Below, one piece after another: positions 18,351 to 29,840 of a stretch of 32,789 nt of DNA. This DNA comes from Zygnema cylindricum (Eukaryota; Streptophyta; Zygnematophyceae; Zygnematales; Zygnemataceae). Position numbers and translations under genes: made by a program. The notes beneath the pieces were generated by a model. The model was given only the letters and a program-made list of their open reading frames with translations, was not told the DNA's origin and did no database searches. Location of the stretch: NCBI GenBank assembly GCA_037447655.1, contig JBBHKE010000129.1:1-32789 (forward strand), in the 5' to 3' direction. Numbering within the stretch: the first letter of the stretch is position 1; each line of letters starts with the position of its first letter.

Positions 18351-19543
18351 AAAAGGAGTCTTTACAGCTAAGGACGGAGATGAAGTCTACTTCACAGTAG
18401 ATAAGGGTATCCAAGGAATGTTTAGTCTTAACCTGAGTAATGAAAAGAAGCGTGCTTACTATGGTGGTGTCCCGAGCTTGATGATCTAGCATAAGTGGTT
18501 CGGGCATGTGCATTTTGATGGGCTGAGAGAAATGAAGAAGCTAGGTGTAGCAGAAGGAATTTAGTTTGGGGATAATGAAATGATGGATGATTGTAGTGGC
18601 TATGCCCAAGGTAAGGCTCACAGACTCCCCTTTCCCAAAACTTCTACGTTTAGAGGTCTAGATTTGGTCCACATAGATATCTGGGGACCAGCAAGAGTAC
18701 CTTCGGTTGGGGGGAAGAGGATATGATGACAATTACTGATAATTTGTCCAGATATTCTAGAGTTTATTTCCTAAAAATAAAGTCTGAAACACCAAAGTTT
18801 TTCAAAGAATACCAAGCCTGGAGTGAGAAGTTGCACGGAACCCCCATTAAGCGAATAAGGAGTGATAATGGGGGAGAGTACACCTCTAACGAGTTTGAGG
18901 AATACTTGAGAGATGAGGGATTTCAGCATCAGAAAATTGTACCGAATAATCCAAAATAAAATGGGATAGCTGAAAGGTTGAACTGGACTTTGGGAGATAG
19001 TGTGTGTAGTATGATAGAAGATAAGAAAATAGGAAGAAGATTTTGGGCAGAAGCCATGAACTGTGCTAATTAAATTAAGAATAGAGTCCTCACCATAGCC
19101 GTTAAAGGAATGACACCTTTTGAGAGATGGGTTGGAAAGAAACCGGATATTTATCACTTGAAAGTATTCGGTAGTTAAGTTTACAGTCTTGACACACATA
19201 TGAAAAACATGAAACTAGATGCTAAAGGGAAACCGGAATATTTTGTGCGATATGATGAGGATGTCAAGGGATATAGAGTCTATGACTTGGCTAAACAAGA
19301 TATCATTCTGGTAAAGCATCTAGTTGTCATGGATGAAAGAAAGTCATTTGATCCCTTTAAATACACTAAGAAAATCAAAATCAGTTTTGAGTCCGAGAGT
19401 GAGGAAGACTTAGATCTTCCCAAAATGGACACAAGTGAAAACGTGATTGCAGATTCAAGGGAGATCCAAGATGGGGGAGATGTACCGGAATCTCCTCACA
19501 TTTCTACAAACTCTGAAGAGAGAGAGGAAGAGGAGACAGAACC
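18351..19543 (+). pseudogene. int: Element A integrase (broken)
   Basis: Translated pieces give HKWFGHVHFDGLREMKK and DDCSGYAQGKAH (the zinc-binding region with its second CxxC cysteine replaced by Tyr), HIDIWGPARVPS, a SDNGGEYTSNEFEEYLRDEG block and GIAERLN with the catalytic Asp, Asp and Glu. In-frame stops occur near 18487, 18561, 18957, 19070 and 19176. The 3' part (19200-19543, KPEYFVRYDEDVKGYRVYD) is the C-terminal integrase region; it is cut by a solo LTR after 19543. Confidence 0.85.
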
Positions 19544-20714
19544 TGTTGTCCATAGCCATTTTCAGCCATGGATTTACCCTCGGAAGCACCACAGACTACC
19601 CAAAAACAGCCTACTTTGAATCAACACAGAATTCTACAAAAATATCAAAACAATCTGAAACTACAAACACAGGTATTTTCTAGGCTAAAACATAACCTCA
19701 CAAAGTTTCAAACAAAAATAATGAGCAGAGTGATCACACCATCTAGTCAAAGTTGCAGAAAAACAGTCTGCCAGAACTTTGATAAAACAGACTAACTTCA
19801 GAATGAATTAAAACACAGACCAGGCACACAATAGGCCTGCAAATCTGTGACAATATTAAAAGTATATAGAGGAACACACATACAGAATTTCAGACAATTC
19901 TGCCAACAGATCTGAGAGTAATCCTCAGATAAAATTACCAAAAATAACCATAAACAGTTTTTGGTCCAAAAGGTTCCTAAGTCCTAAAATGACTAAGTCC
20001 TACAAATATATACAAGAGCTTACTGCTGAATGTACGGAGGCATACAAGCCGTACGCTGTCTACCAGCTACCTCTATTAATGTTGGTATACCCGAATACTT
20101 CAAGGTATGTCAAAGTGAGTAAACCTACACTAATACTTAATACACAAAAAGACAAAACAATGTTCGACCAAATATTTATACGTACACACAATCTCACAAA
20201 ATCGTATGTTGAGTCACGCTACGTCACTCAACGAGATTCCTTGAATTTATTCAAAGAATCCGGGTCGTCCAAAAATAAGCATTGTGTGATTGACGCGATT
20301 CCGCGTGGCAACAAAATCCAAACGAAATCCACGTGAGTCGTCAAATATCTCGTGACGTCGCGAAACGCATTCAAGTCCACTTGCCAAATAAGACGCTCCG
20401 TACTTGCGGCGTCCTTTTTCCATAAATGCGCATGTCGCATTATGTTTCGTACGAGCGACATCATTTTTCAACATTTCAAATATTTCGGATCGGATCGCTT
20501 CGCGATCCGCCGTCCATTTCTCACCGCATTACACACCACTAAAATAGTTCCCCACGTCCCTTTAATTTCGATCGTATAACTACCCCCCCAATCCGCAAAT
20601 CCATTCGAACCTCCATTCGTACCACCACATTACTTCTGATAATAATTTACGCATGAACGTCGTGTGCGCACAAAATGTCGCGTACGCACGAAACTAACTT
20701 TTCAAAACAACAGA
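19544..20714 (-). mobile_element. Solo LTR 1 (1171 bp) in element A
   Basis: Bounded by TGTTG...CAACA and flanked by a perfect 5-bp duplication GAACC (19539-19543, 20715-20719). Its removal rejoins the integrase/RT frame (EETEP then ASMDKGADEK), as in element B (GPKPTSMDRGADE). It is the reverse complement of solo LTR 2: for example TGTTGTCCATAGCC and CAGCCATGG at its left edge mirror the right edge of 23006-24183, and CGCTTCGCGATCCGCCGTCC (20496-20515) recurs inverted near 23320. No internal region is present. Small ORFs inside are not genes. Confidence 0.92.
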
Positions 20715-20719
20715 ACCGG

Positions 20720-21960
20720 CTTCCATGGATAAGGGAGCGGATGAGAAAGTAAGAGGGAACCTGAGACTTCCCTCCATTCCAACTTCGAACTTTGAAAGAG
20801 GACGGAGGAGCAGCAAAAGACTACAAGAAAAACAGGTTGCTCACAAGGTAACGAAGCTATCTCACCCAGATGAGCCTCAGTCATACTCGGAGGCAATGGA
20901 TTGTCCGGAGAAAGATCGATTAGTCAGAGCCATAAACGATGAGATGACTTCTATCATGGAAGATAATACTTGGGAGCTAGTGGACTGTCATCCAGATAGA
21001 AAACCTATTGGGTGCAAATGGGTATTTAAATTGAAACTGAACCCAGATAATACCATTCAGAGATATAAGGCTCGCTTTGTAGTAAAGCGGTTCACCCAAA
21101 AAAAGGGGATAGATTATGAGGAGACTTTTGCTCCGGTGGTTCGGTTCCCATCTATAAGGATTCTCTTTAGTCTGGCAGCAACGACGACATGGAAATACAC
21201 CAGATGGATATCAAGACTACTTTCCTCAACGGTAAACTTGTGGAAGAAATCTTCATGCGACAACAAAAAAGGCTTTATAGAGGAAGGAGAAGAGAGCAAA
21301 GTCTGGAGACTCATAAAATCCTTATATGGACTGAAGTAGGCTCCTAGACAATGGAACAAAAACTAGATGAGTTTCTCACCAGTTTGGGACATATTCCGAT
21401 CAGTTCTGACCATTCTATTTATATGTTTAAGGATGAGAATGGTGTGATTTTTATTGCAATTTACGTGGATGATTTGGTGGTGTTAAGTAAGTCTAAGGAA
21501 AAGATCAATAAGTTAAAAAAATATCTTAGAAGTGGATTTGACATGAAAGATATAGTGGAAGCTAAATATATCTTGGGGATTCAAATGGAAAGAGATAGAG
21601 GGAAGAGAATAATCAAACTTACTCAGAAGGAAGCTATCGGAAATATGCTTGAGAAATTTCAGATGGAAAAGGCAAACAGTTGTACCACTCCCATGGACTT
21701 CAAAAAAGTAAGTGATGGGAGTGTAGAAGTAGGAGTGACAATACTAGATGATCAGATGAGTCTAGAAGAGAGACAATTTTTGAAGTCTATTCCGTACAGA
21801 CAAGTTGTAAGAAGCTTGATTTACTTTATGAATTGTACTAGACCAGACATAGCCGCAGCAGTTGGAGTCCTTAGTAGGAGTCTTAATGATCCTAAGAAGA
21901 GAGACTGGGAGGCACCCAAGAGAGTCATGAGATACTTGATGGCAACCAGAGATTTATAGT
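20720..21960 (+). pseudogene. rt: Element A reverse transcriptase (broken)
   Basis: 20725-21339 encodes the linker HKVTKLSHPDEPQSYSEAM, then WVFKLKLNPDN, RYKARFVVKRFTQKKGIDYE and ETFAPVVRFPSIR, classic copia RT. A small frameshift follows near 21200: TTFLNG is in another frame. TAG at 21337-21339 replaces the Gln codon of the usual L-K-Q-A/S-P. 21351-21959 continues with IAIYVDDLVVLSKS (YVDD active site), DMKDIVEAKYILGIQMERDR and SIPYRQVVRSLIYFMNCTRP, ending at another stop at 21957. Confidence 0.88.
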
Positions 21961-22464
21961 TGCACTTAGGGGGGGGAGCACACTGACATCACTACTTGGA
22001 GTGATGCCAGTTATGGGGATGCACCTATGAGAAGATGTAGTTCTGGGTATGTGTTATATGTGGGGGAAGGTGCTTGCAGATGGAGCAGCAAGCAACAAAA
22101 GGTGGTTGCTCAGTCCACTATGGAGGCTGACTATATGGCGTGTTGTTCTCTTGTGAAAGAGCTGATGTGGGTCAAGTCTTTATTACAACAACTGGGTTAT
22201 ATGAAAAAGGGAGTGCATGAAGTGTTTTGTGATAATCAAGTTGCAATTGCAATTGCAGCCAATCCCAAACATCATTTTAAGGCTAAGCATATCGATATAA
22301 GATTGAGTTTTGTGAGGGAAAAGGTTGAAAACAAAATTGTGAATCTTGTGTATAAAGGTGATGGGGAAATCGTAGCTGATATGATAACAAAGTCTATGCC
22401 CTCTCCCAAATTCAAATACTGCAGAGAAAAGTGTGGGTTAAAAGAGAAACTAAAGTTAGACTAG
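21960..22464 (+). pseudogene. rnh: Element A RNase H (near-intact)
   Basis: 22027-22464 reads RRCSSGYVLYVGEGACRWSS, KQQKVVAQSTMEADYMACCS, VFCDNQVAIAIAANPKHH and FKAKHIDIRLSFVREKVEN, the copia RNase H with its conserved Glu and Asp residues. A one-base change in a G run (about 21970) separates it from the DASYGD start. The stop at 22462-22464 lies directly before the polypurine tract. Confidence 0.88.
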
Positions 22465-22477
22465 AAAATAAGGGGAG
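22465..22477 (+). promoter_or_regulatory. Polypurine tract of element A
   Basis: AAAATAAGGGGAG immediately precedes the 3' LTR start TGTTGAAATC and follows the pol stop; it is the plus-strand primer site. Element B has the same tract (inverted) at 25468-25480. Confidence 0.85.
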
Positions 22478-23005
22478 TGTTGAAATCACTAGATTTAGGG
22501 GAGATATTTTCTAGGTCTTAATTGATTAGAATAGCTAAAAGAAAAAGCGTAGGCAGCCTGCCTCCATCTTCTCTCTCTAGCCCCCATACTTGTTGAAGTC
22601 ACTGAAGAAAAGAGAGGGCTGTGGAGCCATTGCCGCCTCAGCTATTTAGGCAGGACAAAAGAGTGACCTAAGTCACTCTCAACAAAAAAGTTGAGTCTGG
22701 CAGGACTCGTACCTCCGACCAGCAGAGCGAGGCGTAGCCGTCAGCTCTTACTGGTCTATCGTAGTAGTCCGTTAGGATACATAGGGTTTGATAGCTATTT
22801 AAACATTAGCTAGATCATTAATTTGATTAACAAAATAACAAATTGACGACATAGAAACTAGTTGAGTATTTTAGTACGCACGAAACAAATGTACATGACA
22901 TTTGTGATTTTGAACGACTAACATTAAAAGTCAGTTTGGTTCCGACGGCCCTCATCATCGCTGAGATCACGGAATGAACGCATTAGCGGTTTTCGAACGT
23001 GACAT
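22478..23005 (+). repeat. 3' LTR of element A, part 1
   Basis: Matches 15964-16484 with scattered substitutions, ending GAACGTGACAT where solo LTR 2 is inserted. Contains the second tRNA-like segment (22692-22775). Confidence 0.9.
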
Positions 23006-24183
23006 TGTTGGTATTTCGAATATTTAGTTTCGTGTACATTGTGTTTTATGCGTACCTATTCAGTGCAATGCTAAGTTTCAATTTGATATTTGTGAAAGTG
23101 TACGGCAATTTATTTACTGTAGTGAAATATAAAAAGGGTTGACTTAGGGATGAACGAATTTAAGTCTTTGGGGGAATGTTGTTTTAAAGACTTAATTTCG
23201 TACACACCCATTTTAATATAGCCTTAATAACACGGTATGCGGCGTACGTAATTTGGGGAAATTAAGTGTACCAGTAAAATTAATGGACTAATAGAGTGGC
23301 GCGGAATGCGCTAGGAAATGGACGGCGGATCGCGAAGCAATCCGACGATTAGTATTCGAAATGTTTTAAAAGAATATGCCGGCCGTACGGAATCTAATGC
23401 GACAAACGACATTTATCGCAAATGACGTGTACTTTTTATGTGACACGCCAGATTTATTTCAGAGGACGCATTTACGGTACGGTTGATTATGATGACATGG
23501 CATCGGTTTATTGAGTGACTCATTATACGATTTTGTTAGATTGCGTGTACTTGTAAATATTTGAAACAACATTGGTTTGTCTTTATGTGTATTAGTTATT
23601 AGTGTAGATTTACTCATTCTGACAATATATTGAAGTATTCTAGTATACTAACATTAATAGAGGTAGCTGGTAGATAGTGTACGGCTGGTATGCCTCCGTA
23701 CAATCGGTAGTAAGCCTGAGTGTATAAATCACAGGACTTAGTTTATTCTTATTCATCGCAGTCAAGTTTATCAAAGCAATGGCACACTGTTTTCTGCATC
23801 TTTGACCTGTTGGTGTGATTAGTGTGTTTAGTTCTTTCTTGTGAAACTTTGTAGAGTTATTCTATGATATATAATATATATGTGTGTGAAGTTTCATTGT
23901 ATTGCAGTATCTGTGTAAGATTCTGTGAGCAGTCTAAGTGGTTAGTTTGTGAAGCTGTCAACTATTTTTGGGAACTTTTGGAGCTCATATCTTCTAGATT
24001 CCTCGGTGGATTTGGCTCTAAATTTGGGAGTTTACACAATATGTGGTATACTGCATAGTGGTGTAGTTTGAGGTGATTTTGTTTATTGAGAAGTAATCTG
24101 TGCTGTTTGAAACACATCTGTTTGAGCGGCAGTCTGTGGTGGCTCCGAGCGTTGTCCATGGCTGAAATAGGCTATGGACAACA
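23006..24183 (+). mobile_element. Solo LTR 2 (1178 bp) in the 3' LTR of element A
   Basis: TGTTG...CAACA ends, flanked by a perfect GACAT duplication (23001-23005, 24184-24188); the host LTR resumes exactly as GACATGACC(T)GTCGAC. Same family as solo LTR 1 in opposite orientation. A possible TATA box, TATAAATC, lies at about 23720. No PBS or coding remains, so it is the product of LTR-LTR recombination. Confidence 0.92.
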
Positions 24184-24382
24184 GACATGACCTGTCGACG
24201 TGTCAAGACATCATTGGGAAGAGGGTAACCCGCGAGCGCGAGGACAAGTGTGAAGGAGACAGATGTCCACTCCATGGCCTTGTCGTACACAGGCCGTACA
24301 GAAAAGTACATCAACCCTAGTACCTTTTTATACTGTACAGTCTTTTGATTAGTTCGTACATCAGTAGATAGGGGTTATAAGA
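24184..24382 (+). repeat. 3' LTR of element A, part 2
   Basis: Matches about 16485-16688, including the GTAC-rich block; interrupted after GGGGTTATAAGA by element B. The last five bases TAAGA and 30918-30922 TGGGA are the decayed target duplication of B (5' LTR counterpart TGAGA). Confidence 0.85.
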
Positions 24383-25094
24383 TGCAATTATGTGTCCTCC
24401 ATTGGACCACATAATACATGAAGCCTACAAGAAGCCTCTAGATAGTATTTAACTAACCCACTTCAAGCCACAACCACTCCTGTCCAGCAAGGCAATATGA
24501 CAGTTTGACTGCACTCCTATGCAGCTTGGACTCCCTTGCGTCCGTAGCAAAAAGAATCACTGAAAACAGCAAATTAGCCGATAAGTTATGAGGTAGTAAA
24601 AAATGCCAATTTGTACAAACTCCAAAAGGGAGAGGTGACTACCTACCAAAATTTTCTAAGTGTTGGTTCCCTCTAATAACTTCTATCTTCTGAAGTACGG
24701 ATCAATCAGATTACTGTACCAAAAAAACTACTGCCGGTGTACCTTTTGTACAGCCTATGTACGACAAGGCTATTAAGCGGACGCCTGTCTACATTTCACT
24801 CGTCCGTACATTCCTCGAAATTCCCATGACCGAATGTCATCTCTCCACGTGGCTCCAGGTCATGCCACATCACAAAACGCCAAAGTGACGATTCCGAGAT
24901 TTCGGCGATGATGTGCGCCATTGGATTTTCAGCAAGACGCAATCTTAGCCGTTATAAATACTTGCGCGATATTTGTTTCACTATTGAAACAAAATGCATG
25001 ATATCCGTTTTGAAATAGAATCGTACTTCGTACTTTCATAAAACTGTATCTATGCATGCCGTATACACTTTTAGTTAAATGGATTTTTTCCTCC

Positions 25095-25098
<4 letters not shown>

Positions 25099-25152
<54 letters not shown>
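25099..25152. repeat. (TA)n in element B 3' LTR
   Basis: About 54 bp; the homologous tract in the 5' LTR (30518-30606) is about 89 bp. Confidence 0.95.
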
Positions 25153-25154
<2 letters not shown>

Positions 25155-25179
25155 ACCACATACTATAGCATTTAGCATT

Positions 25180-25264
25180 GGTCCTAGTCTAATAGGATAA
25201 AGCTGACCGCTATCGGCCAACTTGACGAACCGCAGGTATCGGGATCAAATCCCGTGTCCGTCTG
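25180..25264 (+). other. tRNA-like segment antisense within element B 3' LTR
   Basis: TAGTCTAATAGGATAAAGC resembles an A box/D arm, and GGGATCAAATCCC a B box/T arm with a 7-nt loop. Same relation as in LTR A: opposite strand to the element. The copy in the 5' LTR is at 30630-30715. Confidence 0.4.
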
Positions 25265-25467
25265 GTATATTTCTAGTAACCTACTAAAAATAACTTCCTG
25301 TTGAACTTAGGCAGCCATGGATCAACCACTCTCGCTATCCTTCAGTGACTACAACAAGTATGGGGGCTAGAGAGAGGAGGTGGAGGCAGACTGCCCGTCC
25401 TTTTCTTTTCTTTTATCCTAACAAATTTAAACCTAGAAAATACACTAAAAATCTATTAATTTCAACA

Positions 25468-25480
25468 CTCCCCTTATTTT
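25468..25480 (-). promoter_or_regulatory. Polypurine tract of element B
   Basis: AAAATAAGGGGAG on the minus strand, next to the 3' LTR; identical to that of element A. Confidence 0.85.
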
Positions 25481-26176
25481 CTAGTCTAATTTTGATTTTT
25501 CTTTCAACCCGTACTTTTCCCGACAATCTTTTAATTTAGGAGAGGGCACATGTTTGGTCATCATGTCAGCCACCATTTCTTCATCAAGTCTATACACAAG
25601 ATTTAAAATTTTATTTTCAACATTTTCCCTTACGAAGCTTAAACTTATGTCCAGATGTTTTGCTTTGAAATGGTGTTTTGGATTGGCTGCAATTGCGATT
25701 GTAGCTTGATTATCGCAAAATATTTCATGCATTCCCTCCTTCATACATCCCACTTCTTGCAATAACGACTTCACCCACATTAGTTCTTTTACAGCAAAAC
25801 AAGACGCCATATACTCAGCCTCCATAGTAAACTGAGCAACCACCTTTTGTTGCTTACTGCTCCAAGAGCAAGCACTTTCCCCCACATACAAAACATATCT
25901 AGAAGTGCATCTTTTCATAGGTGCATTCCCGTAACTGGCATCACTCCAAGTGGTGATATCAGTGTGCTCCCCTCCCAAATGCAACCATAATTCTCTAGTT
26001 CCAACCAGATATCTCATGACTCTCTTGGCTGCCTCCCTGTCTCCTTTTCTAGGATCATTAAGACTCCTACTGAGAACTCCAATTGCTGCCGCTTTGTCTG
26101 GCCTGGTACAATTCATAAAATAGATAAAACTTCCTTCGACCTGTCTATAAGGGATAAACTTTATAAACTCTCTCAT
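25481..26176 (-). pseudogene. rnh: Element B RT C-terminus and RNase H (frame open)
   Basis: An uninterrupted frame of about 231 residues: FIPYRQVEGSFIYFMNCTRP, then GVLSRSLNDP, WSDASYGNAPMKRCTSRYVL, KQQKVVAQFTMEAEYMASCF, IFCDNQATIAIAANPKHHFK, AKHLDISLSFVREN, ending KEKSKLD. This is the copia RNase H with catalytic Asp and Glu residues present. It is separated from upstream RT by a frameshift near 26180. The stop abuts the polypurine tract. Confidence 0.88.
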
Positions 26177-26179
26177 TTG

Positions 26180-27060
26180 GACTCATCTGATCGTCTAAGA
26201 TCATCACTCCGCTTTCTACACTCCTATCAGTTACTTTTTTCAAGTCCATGAGAGTGGTACAACTGTTAGCATTTTCCATCTATAATTTCTCAAGCATATT
26301 TCTTATTGCTTCTTTGTGAGTAAGTCTAATAATCTTCTTCCCTCTATCTCTCTCGATTTGGATCCCCAAAATATATTTTGCCTCCCCTAAATCCTTTATA
26401 TCAAATCCGCCCCTAAGATCTTTCTTTAGCTTATTGATCTTCTCCAAAGACTTAGTCAACACAAGTAGATCATCCACATAATATGCAATAAAAATGACAC
26501 CATTCTCATGTTCAAACATATAGATAGAATGGTCAGAGCTGATACGGATATATCCTAGATTGGTGAGAAACTCATCTAGTTTCTTATTCCATCTTCGGGA
26601 TGCCTGCTTCAGTCCATATAAGGATTTTATGAGCCTGCAGACTTTGCTCTATTCTCCTTCTTCCATGACCCCCTCGGGTTGCCTCATGAAAATTTCTTCC
26701 CTCTAACTCACCATTAAGAAAAGTTGTCTTAATGTCCATCTGGTGTATTTCCATGTCTTCAGCTGCTGCCAAACTGAGGAGAATCCTTACTGAGGGGAAC
26801 CAACAACTGGAGCAAAGGTCTCCTCATAGTCAATCCCCTCTTTTTGGGTGAACCCATTCACTACCAATCGAGCCTTATATCTCTCGATGGTATTATCTGG
26901 CTTCAGTTTTAGTTTAAATACCTATTTACACCTAATAGGTTTTCTGTCTGGAGGACAATCCGCTAATGACCTAGTATTTGCTTCCATGATAGAAGCCATC
27001 TCATCATCAATGGCTCTAATCCATCTTTCTTTCTCAAGATTATTCACTGCCTTCGAGTAA
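26180..27060 (-). pseudogene. rt: Element B reverse transcriptase (broken)
   Basis: 26519-26280 carries IAYYVDDLLVLTKSLEKINK (YVDD) and DIKDLGEAKYILGIQIERDR; a stop at 26280 ends the frame. 26772-26584 carries MEIHQMDIKTTFLNGELEGR, then shifts frame (the expected L-Q-A-H... is out of frame). Between 26790 and 27060 translated pieces give [20 protein letters not shown]-like sequence with a stop. Several independent lesions, so RT is dead. Confidence 0.82.
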
Positions 27061-27068
27061 GACTGAGG

Positions 27069-27640
27069 CTAATCTGGGTGAGATAGCTTAGTTACCTTAT
27101 GAGCGACATGTTTTTCTTGTATCTTTTTGCTACTCCTCCTTCCTCCCTTAAACTCCGAAGCTGGAATGGATTGAAGTCTTGGGTTTTTTCTCATTGTCTC
27201 ATCGGCTCCCCTGTCCATGGAAGTCGGTTTTGGTCCCATTTCTTCTATGTCCTCGAAATCCATAGGATTATGTAAGGTTTCTGGTGAGTCTCCTGTATCT
27301 CGGATCTCCCCTGAATCTGCAATCACGGTTTCACTCATGTCTTTTTCAAGAACGAGCGAGTTCTCCTCACAGTCGGACTGAAATTTGATTCTTATCTTCT
27401 TTGTATATTTGAAGGGGTCAAATACCTTCCCTTCATCCATGAAAACTAAGTGTTTGACCAGAATGATATCTTTTTTTGCTAAGTCATAGACTCTATATCC
27501 CTTAATATCCTCATCATATCCCACAAAGTATCCAAGTTTTCCCTTAACATCTAGTTTCCAGTTCTTCCTATCTCTGTCAAGACTGTAAACTTGGCTATCG
27601 AATACTTTAAGGTGTGAGATATCTGGTTTCCTTCCAACTC
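27069..27640 (-). pseudogene. int: Element B integrase C-terminal region
   Basis: Frame 27524-27069 encodes GYDEDIKGYRVYDLAKKDII, DPFKYTKKIRIKF and MDRGADETMRKNPRLQSIPA, ending AHKVTKLSHPD. It shows, uninterrupted, the segment that solo LTR 1 splits in element A. A stop follows at 27069. Confidence 0.8.
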
Positions 27641-27655
27641 ATCTCTCATAACGTG

Positions 27656-28360
27656 TCACTCCTTTATAGGTGAGGTAAGGACTCTATTCTTAATGTAGTT
27701 GGCACAGTTTATTGCTTTTGCCCAAAATCTCTTTCCTATTTTCTTGTCTGCCAACATACTGGATGCTCTATCTCCTAGGGTTCGATTCAACCTCTCACCT
27801 ACCCCATTTTGTTCCGTGTTATATGGTACATTTTTTTGGTGCTGCACTCCCTCATCTCTTAGATATTCCTCAAACTGGTTAGAGGTAAATTCTCCCCCAT
27901 TATCACTCCTTATCCTCCTAATGAGGGTTTCATGCAACTTCTCACTCCAGGCTTTATATTCTTTGAAGTAAGTTGATGCGTTAGACTTTGTTTTCAAAAA
28001 GTAGACTGTACAGTACCTAGATCAGTCATCGGTTATTGTCATCATAAATCTCTTTCCTTCAACCGAAGGTACTTTTGCAGGTCTCCAAATATCTGTGTGG
28101 ACCAAATCTAACACTTTCTCACCCAAATATGTGGCGGCTTTGGGAAAGGGAAGTCTGTGAGCCTTACCTTGAGCAGAACCACTACAATCATCCATCATTT
28201 CATTATCCCCAAATTGAATGCCTTCTACTACGCGAAGCTTTTTCATTTCCCTCAACTTATCAAAATGCACATGCCCCAACCGCTTATGCCAAATCATCAA
28301 CTTAGGAACACCAACATAGTAAGCATTATTCTTTTCATTACTCAGGTTAAGCCTAAACAT
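27656..28360 (-). pseudogene. int: Element B integrase core (broken by one stop)
   Basis: 28360-28022 has HKRLGHVHFDKLREMKK and DDCSGSAQGKAH (second CxxC cysteine replaced by Ser), VHTDIW and RFMMTITDD, then a stop. 27997-27656 has IRRIRSDNGGEFTSNQFEEY, VPYNTEQNGVGERLNRT and the KRFWAKAINCANYIKNR helix. The two frames flank a TGA where element A and other copia elements read through. D, D and E catalytic residues are present. Confidence 0.85.
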
Positions 28361-29235
28361 TCCTTGGCTACCCTTATCTGCCGTGAAGTAAACTTCATCC
28401 CCATACTTAGCTGTAAAGACTCCCTTTTGGTGAAGGTATTAAACTCTTTGTCATCTAACACAGACGAAGAGACAAGACTTTTACTGAGCTGAGGAATGTA
28501 GAGTACATCTGAGAATGTAAGTATAGAAGTCTTACCCTCCACTAAGACTTTCAAATCTACTGATCCCACTAGATTTGTAGTAATCACTCTCCCATCCTGA
28601 TACTCTATCTCTACAGTAGGGATCTTTTTTAGCTTAGTGAAGAGTTCTTTATCACGACACATATTCATGGATGCACCTGAGTCGATGATCCATCCTTCTT
28701 GTGAAGCTTCCTGAATTGCTCCAAGGGCACACTTCTGTCTCCGAGGGATCTCCTTCTCCTCCAAACTCTCGTCAAGAAGAAGCTCCCCAGCCTCCTCAAA
28801 GGACTCATCCTCGGTTTTTCCTGTCACTTTTATAACCACAAGTGCCTTTTTCTTCCCTCCGGAAGAACCCCCTCCACGGTTCTCTTGGAGCCTCAGCTTC
28901 GACAGCTTGACACAATCTCCGATGAAATGTCCCGGCTTTTTGCAAAAATGACAAAGACCCTTTGGGGGCCTCGGTCCCCCAGAATTATCTCTTTCCCCTC
29001 TATAAGGTTCCTTTAGTTCCTTCCCCCATTGGTCCCCTCTTGCTGCTAGAGCATGAATGCTCTTTCCTCCTCTCCTAATCTCCATTGTGTTTTCATGCAC
29101 AAGTATCATTCTAACCACGGTGTTCCATTTCCATGAACTATCAGGCATTTCCTGTACTTGGTACACTATGTTCTGAAACTCATTTGGTAACTTCATGATA
29201 AGAGTGTTAACTTCATTTTCATTGTGCTTGTCCAC
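28342..29235 (-). pseudogene. gag-pr: Element B gag C-terminus and protease (intact frame)
   Basis: About 297 residues: VNTLIMKLPNEFQNIVYQVQ, then the zinc knuckle CHFCKKPGHFIGDC (complete CX2CX4HX4C), a basic GGGSSGGKKK stretch, an acidic linker, the aspartic protease start WIIDSGASMNMC (DSG intact) and VDLKVLVEGKTSILTFSDVL then YIPQLSKSLVS. The frame then slips into integrase. It is better preserved than in element A. Confidence 0.88.
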
Positions 29236-29239
29236 CCGG

Positions 29240-29840
29240 CACTTTCCATCTCCATATACAAATAAGAAAGATCATTACAGTAATCTAACATCTTACCTCC
29301 TTTGAAAGTGTAACTCACTAGCTTTTGCTCAGCCAACTGGAGCTCCTGAATAGTCTAGCTCTATAAATCTCCACCAAACTCACCCACAACTCCTCGGCCT
29401 TGAAAATGTGAAGATGAGGGGTGGCCAAAGCTTGAGTGAGGTGCCTAAGAATGAAGTTCTTGGCAGCCATGTTTACATCCTCCCACATTTGAGTATCGTT
29501 CTCCACGTACGTCACTGTCGCCACTCCCGATAATGTGGCAATAGGAGTGAGGGGCGTCTCCTTCCCTTTCCTTTTTTCGAACACACTGCTGTCCCCATCA
29601 TCTGCCTCCTCCGCTGAGGAAGCCGTAGCTGTAGGAAACCTTACTCCTCCAAATCATGGTGGAGTTCCTGAAGGTGGATGTTTCACTTGTCCACTGACGA
29701 TACCCTAATATATTTTTTCGCACAAAGCTCCCATTATCATGGCTTCCCAATAGATGGACCCAGATCCATGAAGGTGGGTACCCTAGAGGGTGGGCCCATA
29801 ACCTGGAATTCTGTGTCCTCCATTGGACTACAAAATACAG
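29240..29840 (-). pseudogene. gag: Element B gag N-terminus (broken)
   Basis: The frame opens on the minus strand at an ATG about 18 bases inside the LTR (MEDTEFQ), crosses the PBS (VMGPPSRVP), then shifts. 29584-29318 carries KGKETPLTPIATLSGVATVT and FILRHLTQALATPHLHIFKA, EELWVSLVEIYRA, the retrotransposon gag block, and a frameshift follows near 29340. Confidence 0.78.
29789..29803 (-). promoter_or_regulatory. Primer binding site of element B (half-tRNA iMet type)
   Basis: GGTTATGGGCCCACC on the minus strand, directly after the LTR end ...GAATTCCA. Identical to the PBS of element A. Confidence 0.85.

Larger units (their letters stand above)
24383..25467 (-). repeat. 3' LTR of element B
   Basis: On the minus strand it starts TGTTGAAATTAATAG and ends ATAATTGCA. 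It matches 29804-30917 over its whole length with scattered substitutions; the (TA)n tract at 25099-25152 is shorter than its partner. Confidence 0.9.

Noticed and set aside
19989-20579. Small ORFs between the integrase and RT parts of element A
   Set aside because: They lie wholly inside solo LTR 1 (19544-20714) and have no domain signal.
23864-24314. Small ORFs in the 3' LTR region of element A
   Set aside because: Inside solo LTR 2 or the LTR itself; no conserved protein.
25180-25264. Functional tRNA gene
   Set aside because: A and B boxes are suggestive but no proper acceptor stem or anticodon arm could be drawn; kept only as a tRNA-like relic.
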